Assembly: GCA_002633025.1 (NCBI GenBank)
Contig: NMRB01000217.1
Span: forward strand, 289,981 to 353,980
Length of the DNA: 64,000 nucleotides
DNA from: Notospermus geniculatus
Lineage: Eukaryota; Nemertea; Pilidiophora; Heteronemertea; Lineidae
Direction: 5' to 3'
Below the pieces are notes generated by a model. That model worked only from the letters and a program-made list of their open reading frames with translations, was not told where the DNA came from and did not search any database. Below, one piece after another: positions 54,468 to 64,000 of this stretch (position 1 is its first letter; every line of letters starts with the position of its first letter). Both the position numbers and the translations under genes were made by a program.

Positions 54468-54468
54468 G
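54291..54468 (-). CDS. DNAH1: DNAH1 exon 2: start codon and N-terminus (residues 1-59)
   Basis: ATG is at 54467-54465, one base after an acceptor (ccatccag|C). The peptide starts [12 protein letters not shown] and contains [19 protein letters not shown], the conserved N-terminal DNAH1 motif. The donor is GGG|gtaggt, phase 0. Confidence 0.9.
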
Positions 54469-55655
54469 CTGGATGGAGAGAAAAGATAACTGTTTTATTT
54501 CAGATGCATTCACTACATTGCTGGCCAGCCAGCCACTGTTGCCCAATATAATCATGATGCAGCCAAGCCGAGCTCAAGGCCTACCGGTATATATGTGAGG
54601 ATGAAGAATAATTTGAGCACCATTATTTTCTAGAGGTACTAAAAGGGTTAACGCATTTGGTTAATATCCTGAAGGGTTAAGTGAAGTTTGTTTACCATGC
54701 CTTGCTACATGTAGTTTTCCCTTTCCTTTTCTTTTTCTGGATTAGCTTTCATTCAATGAATGACCTGAACCAGGCTAAGTCTTTGTTGTGAAATTGATTT
54801 TGGTTTCCCCTATAATTTGTGAAAGGGATCTGTTTTGCAGGAAACTGACATAGGATTTTGAAAGCAAGAAACTTACATGTAAGTACGGACTCTTATTGAA
54901 ATGTGACATGGTTTATTCTTGGCTTTGTGTGGCTTTCCTGTGTGTATTTGGGCAGAACACTCTTGGCTTTATTCGCAAGACAAGCATGAAGCAGCAGCTG
55001 GAGTCTCCTCTGCACTGCAGCTGCTCTCATGCTGTGGCAGTGTGGGGTGGGATTCACGAAGGACTCATCATGTTAGGGCAGGCTAAGTTGTAGGCCTGTA
55101 GTGTATGTAGGCCTACCGGTAGGCCTAGAGGCCTAAGTTGTCATCGTTGATGGCTAGGCCTCGCCTAAAGGAAGTTGAGAATCCCCGATCGGAAGTGACG
55201 TTAGACCTAGGCCTACTCCATGTCCATATGACCATGGCCCAGGCCATGCCATCCCGTAGGCCTATGGCATGGCCATGGCCCCGGCATGGGTGGCACACAA
55301 TCTTATTTTTCCGTCAATCAACAACCTTTTTTTGGGGGCACTCATTTTTCATTGCTGATCAGCGATTCTAATAACTCGTCCCGGTTAGACTCAGCAGCAA
55401 GACATACGGTCGTGACACAGCCACAGCACTACACAGCGCCCACAGGCCCTAGGCCTACATATGGAAGCCTACATACATGCATGACATGTCGATGTGCACA
55501 GACAACACAACACGGCCCCCAGTCACGAATCAGTGCAGTGCTGCTGTACATTTTGTACACCGGGTGTACAAGATGACTCGCACTCAAAAAAACACCAATT
55601 TATCAAATTATCAGCGCAGCGATTAAACCTTAGCAAGGGACATATCAACTCCTAC
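54469..55655. other. Candidate first intron of DNAH1
   Basis: No coding evidence. Strikingly dense in AGGCCTA, CCGGTA and CCATGGCC palindromes between 55090 and 55290. Confidence 0.5.
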
Positions 55656-55740
55656 CTGTAATTAGCACATTCTCATCAGGTTCTTTATGACGAATTTGAT
55701 ACGGGTGCGTTATAAAACTGATATCTCTTTCTATGCTCAG
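55656..55740 (-). other. DNAH1: Candidate 5' untranslated exon 1 of DNAH1
   Basis: The exon carrying the initiator Met begins one base before the ATG with a clear acceptor, so an upstream non-coding exon is required. A good donor (CAG|gtagga) ends at 55656, and the sequence just upstream on the minus strand is plausible leader. The 5' boundary is a guess, because no TATA box or transcript evidence is visible. Confidence 0.4.
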
Positions 55741-55758
55741 TTGACCCGCGTGGCGTTC

Positions 55759-55778
55759 GTTGCTATGCACTTGTTTAC
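55759..55778 (+). promoter_or_regulatory. Possible RFX half-site next to a forkhead (FOXJ1-type) site
   Basis: GTTGCTATGCAC (55759-55770) resembles the left half of an RFX X-box. It is followed directly by TGTTTAC (55772-55778), a perfect forkhead core. Another RFX-like half-site, GGCAAC, lies about 25 bp further on. RFX and FOXJ1 are the established activators of motile-cilia genes. The position just upstream of the candidate 5' UTR fits a DNAH1 promoter. The X-box is incomplete, so this is tentative. Confidence 0.4.
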
Positions 55779-56550
55779 ATTGGCGAGCACCTGTCAGGCA
55801 ACTATTAGACTCCTGGAAGTGAGGTTTGCGGGAGGAACAAACCCAGTTCTCATGCACAAAAAGTATTGTATTTCGATCACTTTGCACTCAGGTAATGCTT
55901 TTTATTAATTCTGAATAGTTATCACCAACATCTTGACCATATCCTCTCATAACTTTGTTGAAAGTTTGCGGATATACTCGTACCCAGGTGACATATTACT
56001 CTGTACTTTGTACAGTGTGTAGTCGGACTGCCACACAGTGCCATCTACCGAGAAATACTGGAACTGATTTAACCCTCTACCACACCAGCAGACCAGAGAT
56101 AGCAATGCCACATAATTTCTCCATAAAATTGGGCTGAAATGTCCCAAATTTCACTTAAATGTCTTACACGAACATGTTTTCTCTCCTACACAATAAAACC
56201 GCACATATTCTGGCTGGTTTCGGCGATAAATGACCCGAGGATATGACTCCCATCCATTCAGCAGTCTGATTGCCTCTGGTGGTGAAGACCAACTCGTCCA
56301 AGGGCCGCATGCTTGGGTTGGACTTCAGCCGCACTTTCATTAAAGTCTTTCTTTGCTTGAAGCATTGAGAAAAGTCAAGTCTAACTTCAGCTATACTTTA
56401 GGCTAAAGTCCAACCAAGCATCCCATAAGTCTACACCATTTCCAATTAATTGAAATTTTCAGTCAATCTTGTGAGAATTTGACCACTCAAACCCAGACAT
56501 AAACATCAAAGACAGAACTCAACATTTCATTAAATAAATCGCATAACTTA

Positions 56551-56556
56551 TTTATT
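56551..56556 (-). terminator. Possible polyadenylation signal of the adaptor gene
   Basis: AATAAA on the minus strand (TTTATT on plus) in an A/T-rich stretch roughly 0.8 kb upstream of the DNAH1 promoter. It could mark the 3' end of the CD2AP/SH3KBP1-like gene. AATAAA occurs often by chance in such sequence, so the call is weak. Confidence 0.2.
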
Positions 56557-57006
56557 CTGAAACAATACAAAGATTTGTTATAATGGATATAACATGTTGC
56601 CATGACTACCCAATAGTAGTAGCCTCCTCATCAGACAATATACATGAGGATTTAAAATATTTACAGAGAAATCTCAATTGTCCCACGGTTGGTTAATTCT
56701 CGAAGGATAAACAGCAACTAAACCCCTGATAAATGAATTCAATAAGTATACTGACTCACAAATGACCCCCATGAGGAGTAGACCAACTCAACACTGAATG
56801 ATCATATAATATCAGATGGTCCCTTTGATAACTGAAACAGTGTTTTTTTAGATTACTGAAAGACATTACCGTTACCGGTACCGTACTCTAAATGTCTCTC
56901 TAAATTATTACCCATTCACTGCTGTCGGTGATTTTCATCTGAAATTAAGGTAATTCAGTTTGTTTCAATACCAACAGATGGCTCTCCAATCACTTCTGAA
57001 CAATTT

Positions 57007-57206
57007 GTGACCCGTCACAGCAAAGCAAGGCGCATGTCGCTCTTTATCTTGGCAGGTTGAGACCAAATGTTTGTCAGTTTCAATATTGCCTGTCTATTGT
57101 GAAATCTGAAAGAATCTACTTCTTCCATTCTCTCCTGGTGTCATCTTAGTTCGTTAAGGCTCACCTTCTGAGCGACATGCGCCTAGTTTTGCTGTGACGG
57201 GTCACA
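57007..57206. mobile_element. Foldback MITE, TGTGACCCGTCACAGCAAA ends
   Basis: TGTGACCCGTCACAGCAAAG + CAAGGCGCATGTCGCT pairs with AGCGACATGCGCCTAGTTTT + GCTGTGACGGGTCACA. Diverged relatives at 60300-60495 and a fragment at 25850. Confidence 0.92.
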
Positions 57207-58802
57207 TTTTGTATACTGTACATTCAAACAGATAGGGTGCCTGAATCCTGTGAAGTTCTCCAGGAATCCAGCATACTGAGCCTGGGAATTTGGCAGTGAA
57301 AGGGTCAAGTTAACCTGGCACTAGGCAGCATCACTCCAAACTGTGGTAGGCCTAAAGCAAGGCAAGCACTAACTTGACACTTTCTTGGTTAAAACATTAT
57401 GACGGCTTCAGGCTCCACACAGGTTGAGCAGCCAATGAGATACAGAGCTTCTAATTGCAGATTCTGTGCTACTGGGAAGACACAAAGATCGTAATTACCA
57501 GATTATGAAGTCTAGATTACCTGATGATAATTTTTAGCATAAATTTGCATAAAACATGCAAATCCTTGAAGAACTGATCATGAAACACTCTCAGTTTGAC
57601 ATAGCACAAGATCAGGCCAGACACGAATAAAATAATCTTCAAATATTCACAATTTCATCCCTTTGCAATGACAAATGATGAGTTTTACAACCTTGGAGGA
57701 ATTAATTCCAGGTCCAACAAAACGGTTCTCTTTCTTATGAGAAATACATGTAGCAACCACAACAAACACTCTGAAGAGAGATTCGCCAAGAAACAGTCAG
57801 CTGTGATGACGTGTCACAGAGAAACCACGGACATGTCTTACGCCTAAAAGGTTCTCTACATTAGTATTCTATCCGCATTTACAATAACAACACCAACTAT
57901 TCTGTGGAGATATTTCACGGCATGAAAATCCCAACTCTGTCAGCATCCGATTCCAATGTAACTTTACTGGAATAAACAGAATACCGGTATGGAGACCAAT
58001 AAGACCCGTGAATTTAACAATGAGAAACAAACACACACATTCCTAAACTTGGATTCTCACTTCATTCTCTAATACTTGGATATAAAATAGATACAGAAAA
58101 TGGTAACATGCAAGAAATTAATATCTACATCAACTGATTTCTAGTCCCAGTGATTTCTTTACACAAAGTCATCTGGAAGGTTAGAAGGCTTGCTCACTGC
58201 AGCAAAATGTGAGAATTCAGAGACAATAAGGACTTTCTGCAAGGTTCCTTACTGTCGATCCATGTCATGTGTGACGTATCGAGCTAAAGTCATACCGTAT
58301 GTCATTCGTGACACGGATCGACGATACGGAGCCTTGCTGAAAGTCCCTTTTATGAAGTCGACACCTGTTCTTGGCAAAGTTGAGGCCAAGTCAAGGCTGG
58401 TAGTCACTAATGGGAACTTCTGTACCATTGGATTAGGTGCCACTGTCATATAAATCAATTGAAAACCATTGAAACAATAAAGTCCATCATCAGAAAAATA
58501 CTCCCTTACTGGCAAGGGAATTTATCATTTGGTGAAATAACCACTATCACAAAATCTTCAGGTCATTTGGACCATTTTGTCGAGTCTTAAGATGTGATGT
58601 GAGCTACAGAGAGCAGGACAACTATTCTTGCAGATGAATCTCTAAACTACGCTATGACATAACAGGTGAAAAATCAACTAGTGTACCTTTAACGCACTGA
58701 ATACTCTAATTTCTACACACGTATGATTCAGCCCTACGAGGGGAAACGGAAGGCATTCTGGAATACTTCATAGATTGTGCCTCATCCTTGATTACAGCAC
58801 TT

Positions 58803-58878
58803 CTGGGATCTCTACTAGAAAGTGCCTGAGGAAGACCCCGATTGGGGTCGAAAATTTGCAAAATTCGGAGACGACTTT
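58803..58878. mobile_element. MITE C, right half with tail
   Basis: GGGATCTCTACTAGAAAGTG to ATTCGGAGACGACTTTAC, followed at 58893 by GTGTGTCATTTTTTGTGCTC, the same flank as at 15890 and 17035. Confidence 0.8.
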
Positions 58879-60299
58879 ACTTGTACTATCATTTTGTGTG
58901 TCATTTTTTGTGCTCTATCTTGGACATCGGATACTTGATTACAGCAGAACACAGAATATTTCTGATCATAGAGAACTTTTCCTCACAGGGCGAAACATAC
59001 ATAGTCAGGGGCTAAAAACCTACAACATATCATCCCAAAGTTAGTGACGTCAAAATTGCACCATGTGTACCTCATGGCACACATATCAAGGTCATCGGAC
59101 CTTCAGATGAAGATTCTGTGTAGATCTTCAGCCCCATAAAATCTACAACAAATAAATAATCTGACCATTTCTAAACATGCATGCTCACAATATCATGACT
59201 AAAGTTTACTACCGGTATGTTCAAACGGGTGTTCCAAAAAAAGTCCCTGCAGTTTGAGACTTTCTCTGAAACTTGCTCTACTGCCCATTCTTCACAATGG
59301 GTTTTCCACACTTATTCTCCAACCAGCTGCAACGATGTTACAACCACAGGAACTAGTATTACACGCCTACCATGATAAACAATGTATTCTAAGTTTGCCA
59401 AAAAACGAATGAAAATAGAAATGAGGCGGGAAAAAATCCACCCCTTAGAAAACTAAAAGGAGGGTTTTATCATGGAAAATATGGTCTGAATGGATGGTGT
59501 AAGTTTGTTTGTGCCTCCAAGTTCCACAATACTGCACAGATAAAAAGATGGATGGTTTTCAAAAGGAATCATAAAGAAAGTTCACAACTCAAGTCATAAG
59601 TTTTTTAAATAACCTATCAGCTGGTTTTTCTATGGCCGGATCAACATCAGCAATGAATCCTGAATAGACTAGCAGCATTGCTGGAAAAGCTGCATCTAAT
59701 AATCTAGGCCTATAACATGGCAACCTTTTACTAGTGCACAGAATCAAAAGTGCTCTGCATCACTACCCCACCCAGAAACCTTCCTGGGGAGCTCAAGGAG
59801 CTGCTCATTCAGCACATCATTTGACCCTTTTAGACCAGTTGAGCATACAAAGTGGTTACTCGACTGATAAACGACCTCTAATGATTCTAGTTGGTAAGAG
59901 AGAGGCATAGAGTTATAAGACAAGCAGAATGCCACCCCTGGCTATTGAATAATGACTGAGTTAACTGTAGTTTCTAGTTTGGATGGAATTTTCTCCTATG
60001 GCGATCACAATATGTTAGAATGCAGTCACTGAGTTTATGGACATTGTCAAGTTTTATCTCAATTCAATAACATGAAGAATTCACCAGCAAATCTAATGGA
60101 TTATTGATTCAGCTACAAAATATCCTTATGTTTTACATGGTAAAATCACTTCTTTGGATAACCTGGATGCGATATGTTGAAAACTTGAAAACAAGTAAAA
60201 AATTGTGATGGAAAAAGGTTTACCGGTATATGACTCCATGAATGAGTGTGTTTGATGTCTATTCATTATTAGATTATGATGAAAATGCAGTTCAATGAT

Positions 60300-60497
60300 A
60301 AATGTGATCAGCTCTAGCAAAGGTAGGTGCTTGTCGCAACCGTGGAAAGGGTTAACAGCCTTACGACACAATAGCTGAAATGTACATCTCAGCAGGTCGA
60401 CAATACTTGTGGACAGCAGTGATAATAGTTGAGTAAACTGATGACCAATGACGATCACTTGTGACAAATGCCTGCTTTTGCTGAAGCGGGTCACAGA
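60300..60497. mobile_element. Degenerate foldback of the TGTGACCCG family
   Basis: GATCAGCTCTAGCAAAGGTA + GGTGCTTGTCGCAA pairs with TTGTGACAAATGCCTGCTTT + TGCTGAAGCGGGTCACA. Confidence 0.65.
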
Positions 60498-60964
60498 TGG
60501 CAAACTGAGGCTGGTTCGGGATACATGTAGATAATCAATAGTCAACAGTTAGAAACGGTTTTTCCTCCACCAAGTCTGGTACACATGGATGACAAATGAA
60601 TCAAAACATGAATTTCTGCAGGTACAATGGTCAGGTGCCTCAAAACCCCAGCCATTCTTCAGAAATGACTCATCATTATGCAACGCAACTGAAAATAATA
60701 TCACAGAAACACACAGAATTTACAAGTTGCATGCAACACACCAACCAGCGAATTGGTTGAAACATGGTAAAGGAGGTTAGAAAAAACTGTACATGAATTA
60801 AATCTGGCGACAAAAACGGGCAATTTGGATAATTTCGGCTGAAAAAAAGGTTTTACAAATCCTGAGTGATTCCTATTCACTCCAAAGAGAAATCTCCGTG
60901 ATACTTGCATCTCATACGGCAGACCAAGAATGACACTCATGCATGACACTATCCCATGGAGGCA

Positions 60965-61062
60965 GGTTATACGGAGGAGCCTTAAACCTCCCTATTAAGG
61001 ACAGCGTTGGGACTGACAGATGCTGTCCTTCATTCAGAGGTGTCCTGTCAACGGAGGTCAAA
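60965..61062. mobile_element. Degenerate Tigger-like MITE fragment
   Basis: CCTCCCTATTAAGGACAGCG and ATTCAGAGGTGTCCTGTCAA match family interior sequence. Confidence 0.5.
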
Positions 61063-61259
61063 ATGAGGGGGTAGGCCCTGAGAGGGTTAACTTGTTGTGC
61101 TGCAAGTTACATGTAGAAGAAACAGGACTTTTGCGGAAATTGTGCGGTTGTTGTGGGAAACGACTGCAGGGAGATGAGCCATCACATCCTGGAGATATGG
61201 CTTGTGACTGAAATTCTAGACTCCAGGCACGTCCTATGTGTCTTCATGGTCGTTTCATC

Positions 61260-61684
61260 CTATGTAATGCTCCATTTCTACATGTCTAGTTCCTACGTCT
61301 TGACTCTTCCCACATCATGAACCAGCATGAGATTGAAAGCCTGCAAATGAAGGAAAATATTAACATCACACGGTGAAAATGAGAAAGACAGCAATAAAAC
61401 TGGTTTTTACAGATTTCATCTCATTTCAAACTTCAGAATGAAAGGGATTCAAAGCTTCAGAAGCAACGTTATTCCGAATTTCCGTCTGAAGGGCATTCAA
61501 GAACTTCAGCTTCTAAGGCATTCCACAGTTTCAGATTCAAGGGCATTCCAGAAGTGCGAAAAGTGAAAGTTCTTCCACTGAATGCAGTGCTGCAATAAAG
61601 CTTGGCAGAGTTTGGTTTCGTCACAAGAGCAAGAAAAGGACTCCGGAGTTGCACTCGGCCAGGCCTCCAAAACAAGACCAATAC
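61260..61684. repeat. Direct duplication, copy 1
   Basis: Starts CTATGTAATGCTCCATTTCT and ends AAAACAAGACCAATAC. Nearly identical to 63003-63453. On the minus strand it contains a strong acceptor, ttccttcatttgcag before 61340, so a duplicated 3' UTR exon is possible. Confidence 0.92.
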
Positions 61685-62618
61685 AGTCGACCCGCAAAGG
61701 TCCTTTTCTACGGCAGATTTATTTTGCGCGCGGGAAAATAATAGGCGATCGGGGCCCTCGACAAGGCTCCTCGAGTACCTCATTCGAGAAATCGGACACC
61801 TCGCACAAAAGTGCGTTTATCGAGAAGACCGTTCGATTTCAACCACATAAACCATACATCAGTATTTAGCTAAGACATTGACCTTTCCATTAGTGTAATT
61901 TATTTTGGAATAAAGCAAACGAGTGAAGAGAAATCGTTTAAGATATTTCGTCCTCCGCACAGAATTGGAGGTCATTTGGAGTAGAGCGTTGTTAAAAACA
62001 TCGCCATAACTCCATAAATACTTGCCTGCATAAAACCAGCAAAACTGAATGGATGGAGAAACCAGGGCTTCGTACACCTAAAAATATCTGGTAGTACAAT
62101 TTCAGAAATTTGTGCTGTATTTTTGCCTTTTGCGAGTACAATAGGTAGTATCATCAAATCTGTGCTGTACTCTCTAAATTCCAGGGAGTGAAATTTTCAC
62201 TCTAATACAAGAGCTAAAGACGTTTCACTCCATTAAAGTGAGATTTCACTCCGAAAGAGCGGTCGGGCATGGCCTTGTGCCAATACAGAAACCCCCATAA
62301 AGGGCCAATAACTTCAGGGGAAGGTTGTGGGGATGGATTGGAGACTTTGACGGAGAACATTTCTGTTTTCTGAGCGTAGTTTTGGCCATTTTAGGCCGTA
62401 CAATTGCACTTTGATACCGCCGTACAACCACACATCCAAAACGTATTACGTAGTTCAAGGGGTCCCGCGCGTACAAAATACGGTCAAAACGTACAAGTAC
62501 GAAGCCCTGAGAAACTATCAATCTCCAATCTGTATTAATTTCATACATCGGCATGGTATTCCAAGTTTTTGTACGCAGTTTGAACAACAGTAGGTAACGA
62601 TTCTCGCAGCCATAAACC

Positions 62619-62694
62619 TGGTTCCTTGGCAGCCGATGTGGCGCTGACTGACGATTCGACCAGTCAGCGCCACCGTCGGAGCCCATGGAACCAG
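62619..62694. ncRNA. Pre-miRNA-like hairpin (unconfirmed)
   Basis: Arms CTGGTTCCTTGGCAGCCGAT + GTGGCGCTGACTG and CAGTCAGCGCCACCGTCGGA + GCCCATGGAACCAG pair over about 32 bp with few mismatches around a 10-nt loop. Size and imperfect pairing resemble a microRNA precursor; I do not recognise a known family. A small inverted-repeat element is the alternative. Confidence 0.35.
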
Positions 62695-63002
62695 TAGACA
62701 ATGGATAAAGCGAAAGAGATTTCTTGAAAATGTGGTTGTGTTTCGGGGTGATTGTCAACCCCTCAGACGTGCGTGCATAAAACCACGCTTCGCATGTGGA
62801 TTCTTCTATGTTATAGCAACCCGAATGACCTCAGCAGAAGTTTCAAAATACTATTCCAAGAAAGTGTACGCACTTTGAAGAACGCCTGTTTTCGAAAACA
62901 CAAGGTTAATTCGCACAGTGTAGCAGACGAAATACAGAATGGTTTTTCATGCCGCGAAAAATCCGGAATTCCGGATAAATCCGGAGGAGTTGCATCCCTG
63001 TA

Positions 63003-63453
63003 CTATGTAATGCTCCATTTCTACATGTCTAGTTCCTACGTCTTGACTCTCCCCACATCATGAACCAGCATGAGATTGAAAGCCTGCAAATGAAGGAAAA
63101 TATTAACATCACACGGTGAAAATGAGAAAGACAGCAATAAAACTGGTTTTTACAGATTTCATCTCATTCAAGAATGAGACGAATCCCTTTCATTCTCATT
63201 TCAGAATGAAAGGGATTCAAAGCTTTCAGAAGCAATGATATTCCGAATTTCTGTCTTAAGGGCATTCAAGAACTTCAGGTTCTAAGGCATTCCAGAGTTT
63301 CAGATTCAAGGGCATTCCAGAAGTGCGAAAAGTGAAAGTTCTTCCACTGAATGCAGTGCTGCACTAAAGCTTGGCAGAGTTTGGTTTCGTCACAAGAGCA
63401 AGAAAAGGACTCCGGAGTTGCACTTGGTCAGGCCTCCAAAACAAGACCAATAC
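63003..63453. repeat. Direct duplication, copy 2
   Basis: Same sequence as 61260-61684 with about 26 extra bases (AAGAATGAGACGAATCCCTT region) and a few substitutions. The same minus-strand acceptor precedes 63083. Confidence 0.92.
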
Positions 63454-63495
63454 CCCATCTAGAGCCCAAGAGGAGCAAACAATCAGATTACTCAC

Positions 63496-63845
63496 CATGG
63501 AATGGTTGTTTACATGTTGTGATCCTGCACATCATGTGCTCTGCATCTGCATATGTAACTTGCGGATCCGTTCCATCTCAACCTGCGTCGTCAGACGAAT
63601 CTTCTTCTCCTCATCGAGCTCATTCATCAGTTCAAATAATCTCTTATCGAATGTTTGCCGCATTTTATCTAACTGTTCTCTGATAGATTTCACCTCCGTG
63701 TGTAATTCATTATAAGCTACTTTACTAACAGTGTTCTCTTTGAGGTGTTGGATTTCCCGTCGAAGTTCCTCTGCTTCTTTTCTATCCGCCAACGAACAGT
63801 CATCACTACTGCTGATAGTGACACCGGTAATTTTTATTGGACGTT
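63496..63845 (-). CDS. C-terminal coding exon of a CD2AP/SH3KBP1-like adaptor (coding to stop at 63532)
   Basis: The minus-strand frame from the acceptor (gttcttcag, exon starting at 63845) runs RPIKITGVTISSSDD, then a charged coiled coil (EELRREIQHLKENTVSK, REQLDKMRQTFDKRLFELMN, ELDEEKKIRLTTQVEMERIR), and stops with TGA at 63534-63532. The ELDEEKKIRL...Q.E motif near the very C-terminus recalls the terminal coiled coil of the CD2AP and CIN85 (SH3KBP1) endocytic and actin adaptors, through which those proteins oligomerise. A donor-like CATG|gtgagt at 63495 suggests the exon continues into a spliced 3' UTR. The SH3 domains and proline-rich part lie outside the window, so the family call rests on the coiled coil only. 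Confidence 0.55.
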
Positions 63846-63870
63846 CTGAAGAACAAAGAAATTAGTCATA

Positions 63871-64000
63871 TTAAAGCCGCACTGTATTGAATTCAGAAAG
63901 TGCTTACGTCCTCCGACGTTAGTGTAGTATAAAATGTACTATGCTCTATGTGGATACATTAGGGCTCTGCCTGCTGTTTTTTTCGACGCTGTGCTGAAAA
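63871..64000. mobile_element. Foldback MITE, TTAAAGCC family, cut by the window end
   Basis: TTAAAGCCGCACTGTATTGA and AAAATGTACTATGCTCTATG match 51109-51376; the right arm is beyond the window. Confidence 0.8.

Larger units (their letters stand above)
55900..63495. other. Intergenic region and probable 3' UTR/intron of the adaptor gene
   Basis: 7.6 kb with only short, poorly conserved reading frames. It contains foldback elements, a MITE C half, hairpins and a 425-451-bp direct duplication. How much is transcribed as 3' UTR cannot be told from sequence. Confidence 0.6.

Noticed and set aside
60126-60545. Minus-strand 139-codon frame
   Set aside because: Low-complexity composition and partly within a degenerate foldback; no recognisable domain or splice context.
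61469-61869. Overlapping frames of 82-104 codons on both strands
   Set aside because: They span the direct duplication and its edge, are not conserved in full in the second copy, and show no domain.
62246-62758. Minus-strand 170-codon frame
   Set aside because: Includes the hairpin at 62619-62694, has no recognisable motif, and looks like chance openness.

Overview
The window is eukaryotic. It has many short exons bounded by GT/AG introns, long repeat-filled introns and no bacterial-style gene packing. Almost all recognisable coding sequence lies on the minus strand and belongs to one very large gene: the axonemal inner-arm dynein heavy chain of the DNAH1 type (dynein-1/f heavy chain). I resolved 65 coding exon positions between 54468 and 1544, plus a possible 5' untranslated exon at about 55.7 kb. 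Every exon has consensus splice sites, all junction phases agree, and the spliced coding length is exactly 12171 nt (4057 codons). The reading runs from the initiator Met to within roughly 200 residues of the expected C-terminus. The last exons lie left of base 1 or in the small assembly gap at 1450-1459.

Layout, right to left (the direction of transcription): 64000-63496 holds the final coding exon of a CD2AP/SH3KBP1-like adaptor gene, also on the minus strand. 63495-55900 is its probable 3' untranslated or intronic region, with no convincing coding sequence, a direct duplication and several foldback repeats. About 55.6-55.8 kb is the putative DNAH1 promoter and 5' UTR. 54.5-42.6 kb encodes the N-terminal tail, 42.6-37.6 kb the linker, 37.4-31.2 kb AAA1 and the start of AAA2, 31.2-24.5 kb AAA2, 24.3-22.3 kb AAA3, 22.2-19.4 kb AAA4, 19.0-15.5 kb the stalk and microtubule-binding domain, 14.8-12.5 kb AAA5, and 12.1-1.5 kb AAA6 and the C-terminal domain.

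The most interesting feature is a pair of exons for the Walker B segment of AAA1 (36737-36842 and 33622-33727). Both are 106 nt with the same phases. They share the catalytic DEFNRID core but encode different following helices. Including both would break the frame, so they look like mutually exclusive exons that swap part of the main ATPase site. A 145-bp satellite-like array (34.1-35.3 kb) lies between them. A second exon pair (46548-46750 and 47234-47436) differs only by synonymous changes and may be an assembly or allelic duplication.

The introns carry an unusually rich set of small non-autonomous elements: TA-flanked Tigger/pogo-like MITEs, hAT-like CAGGGGCGGATCC elements, many foldback families, tRNA-derived SINEs and a CR1/L2-like LINE fragment. 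They also carry many minisatellites. The palindromes TAGGCCTA and TACCGGTA recur strikingly. With the gene content this suggests a ciliated marine invertebrate, possibly an echinoderm or hemichordate, but the sequence alone does not fix the species.
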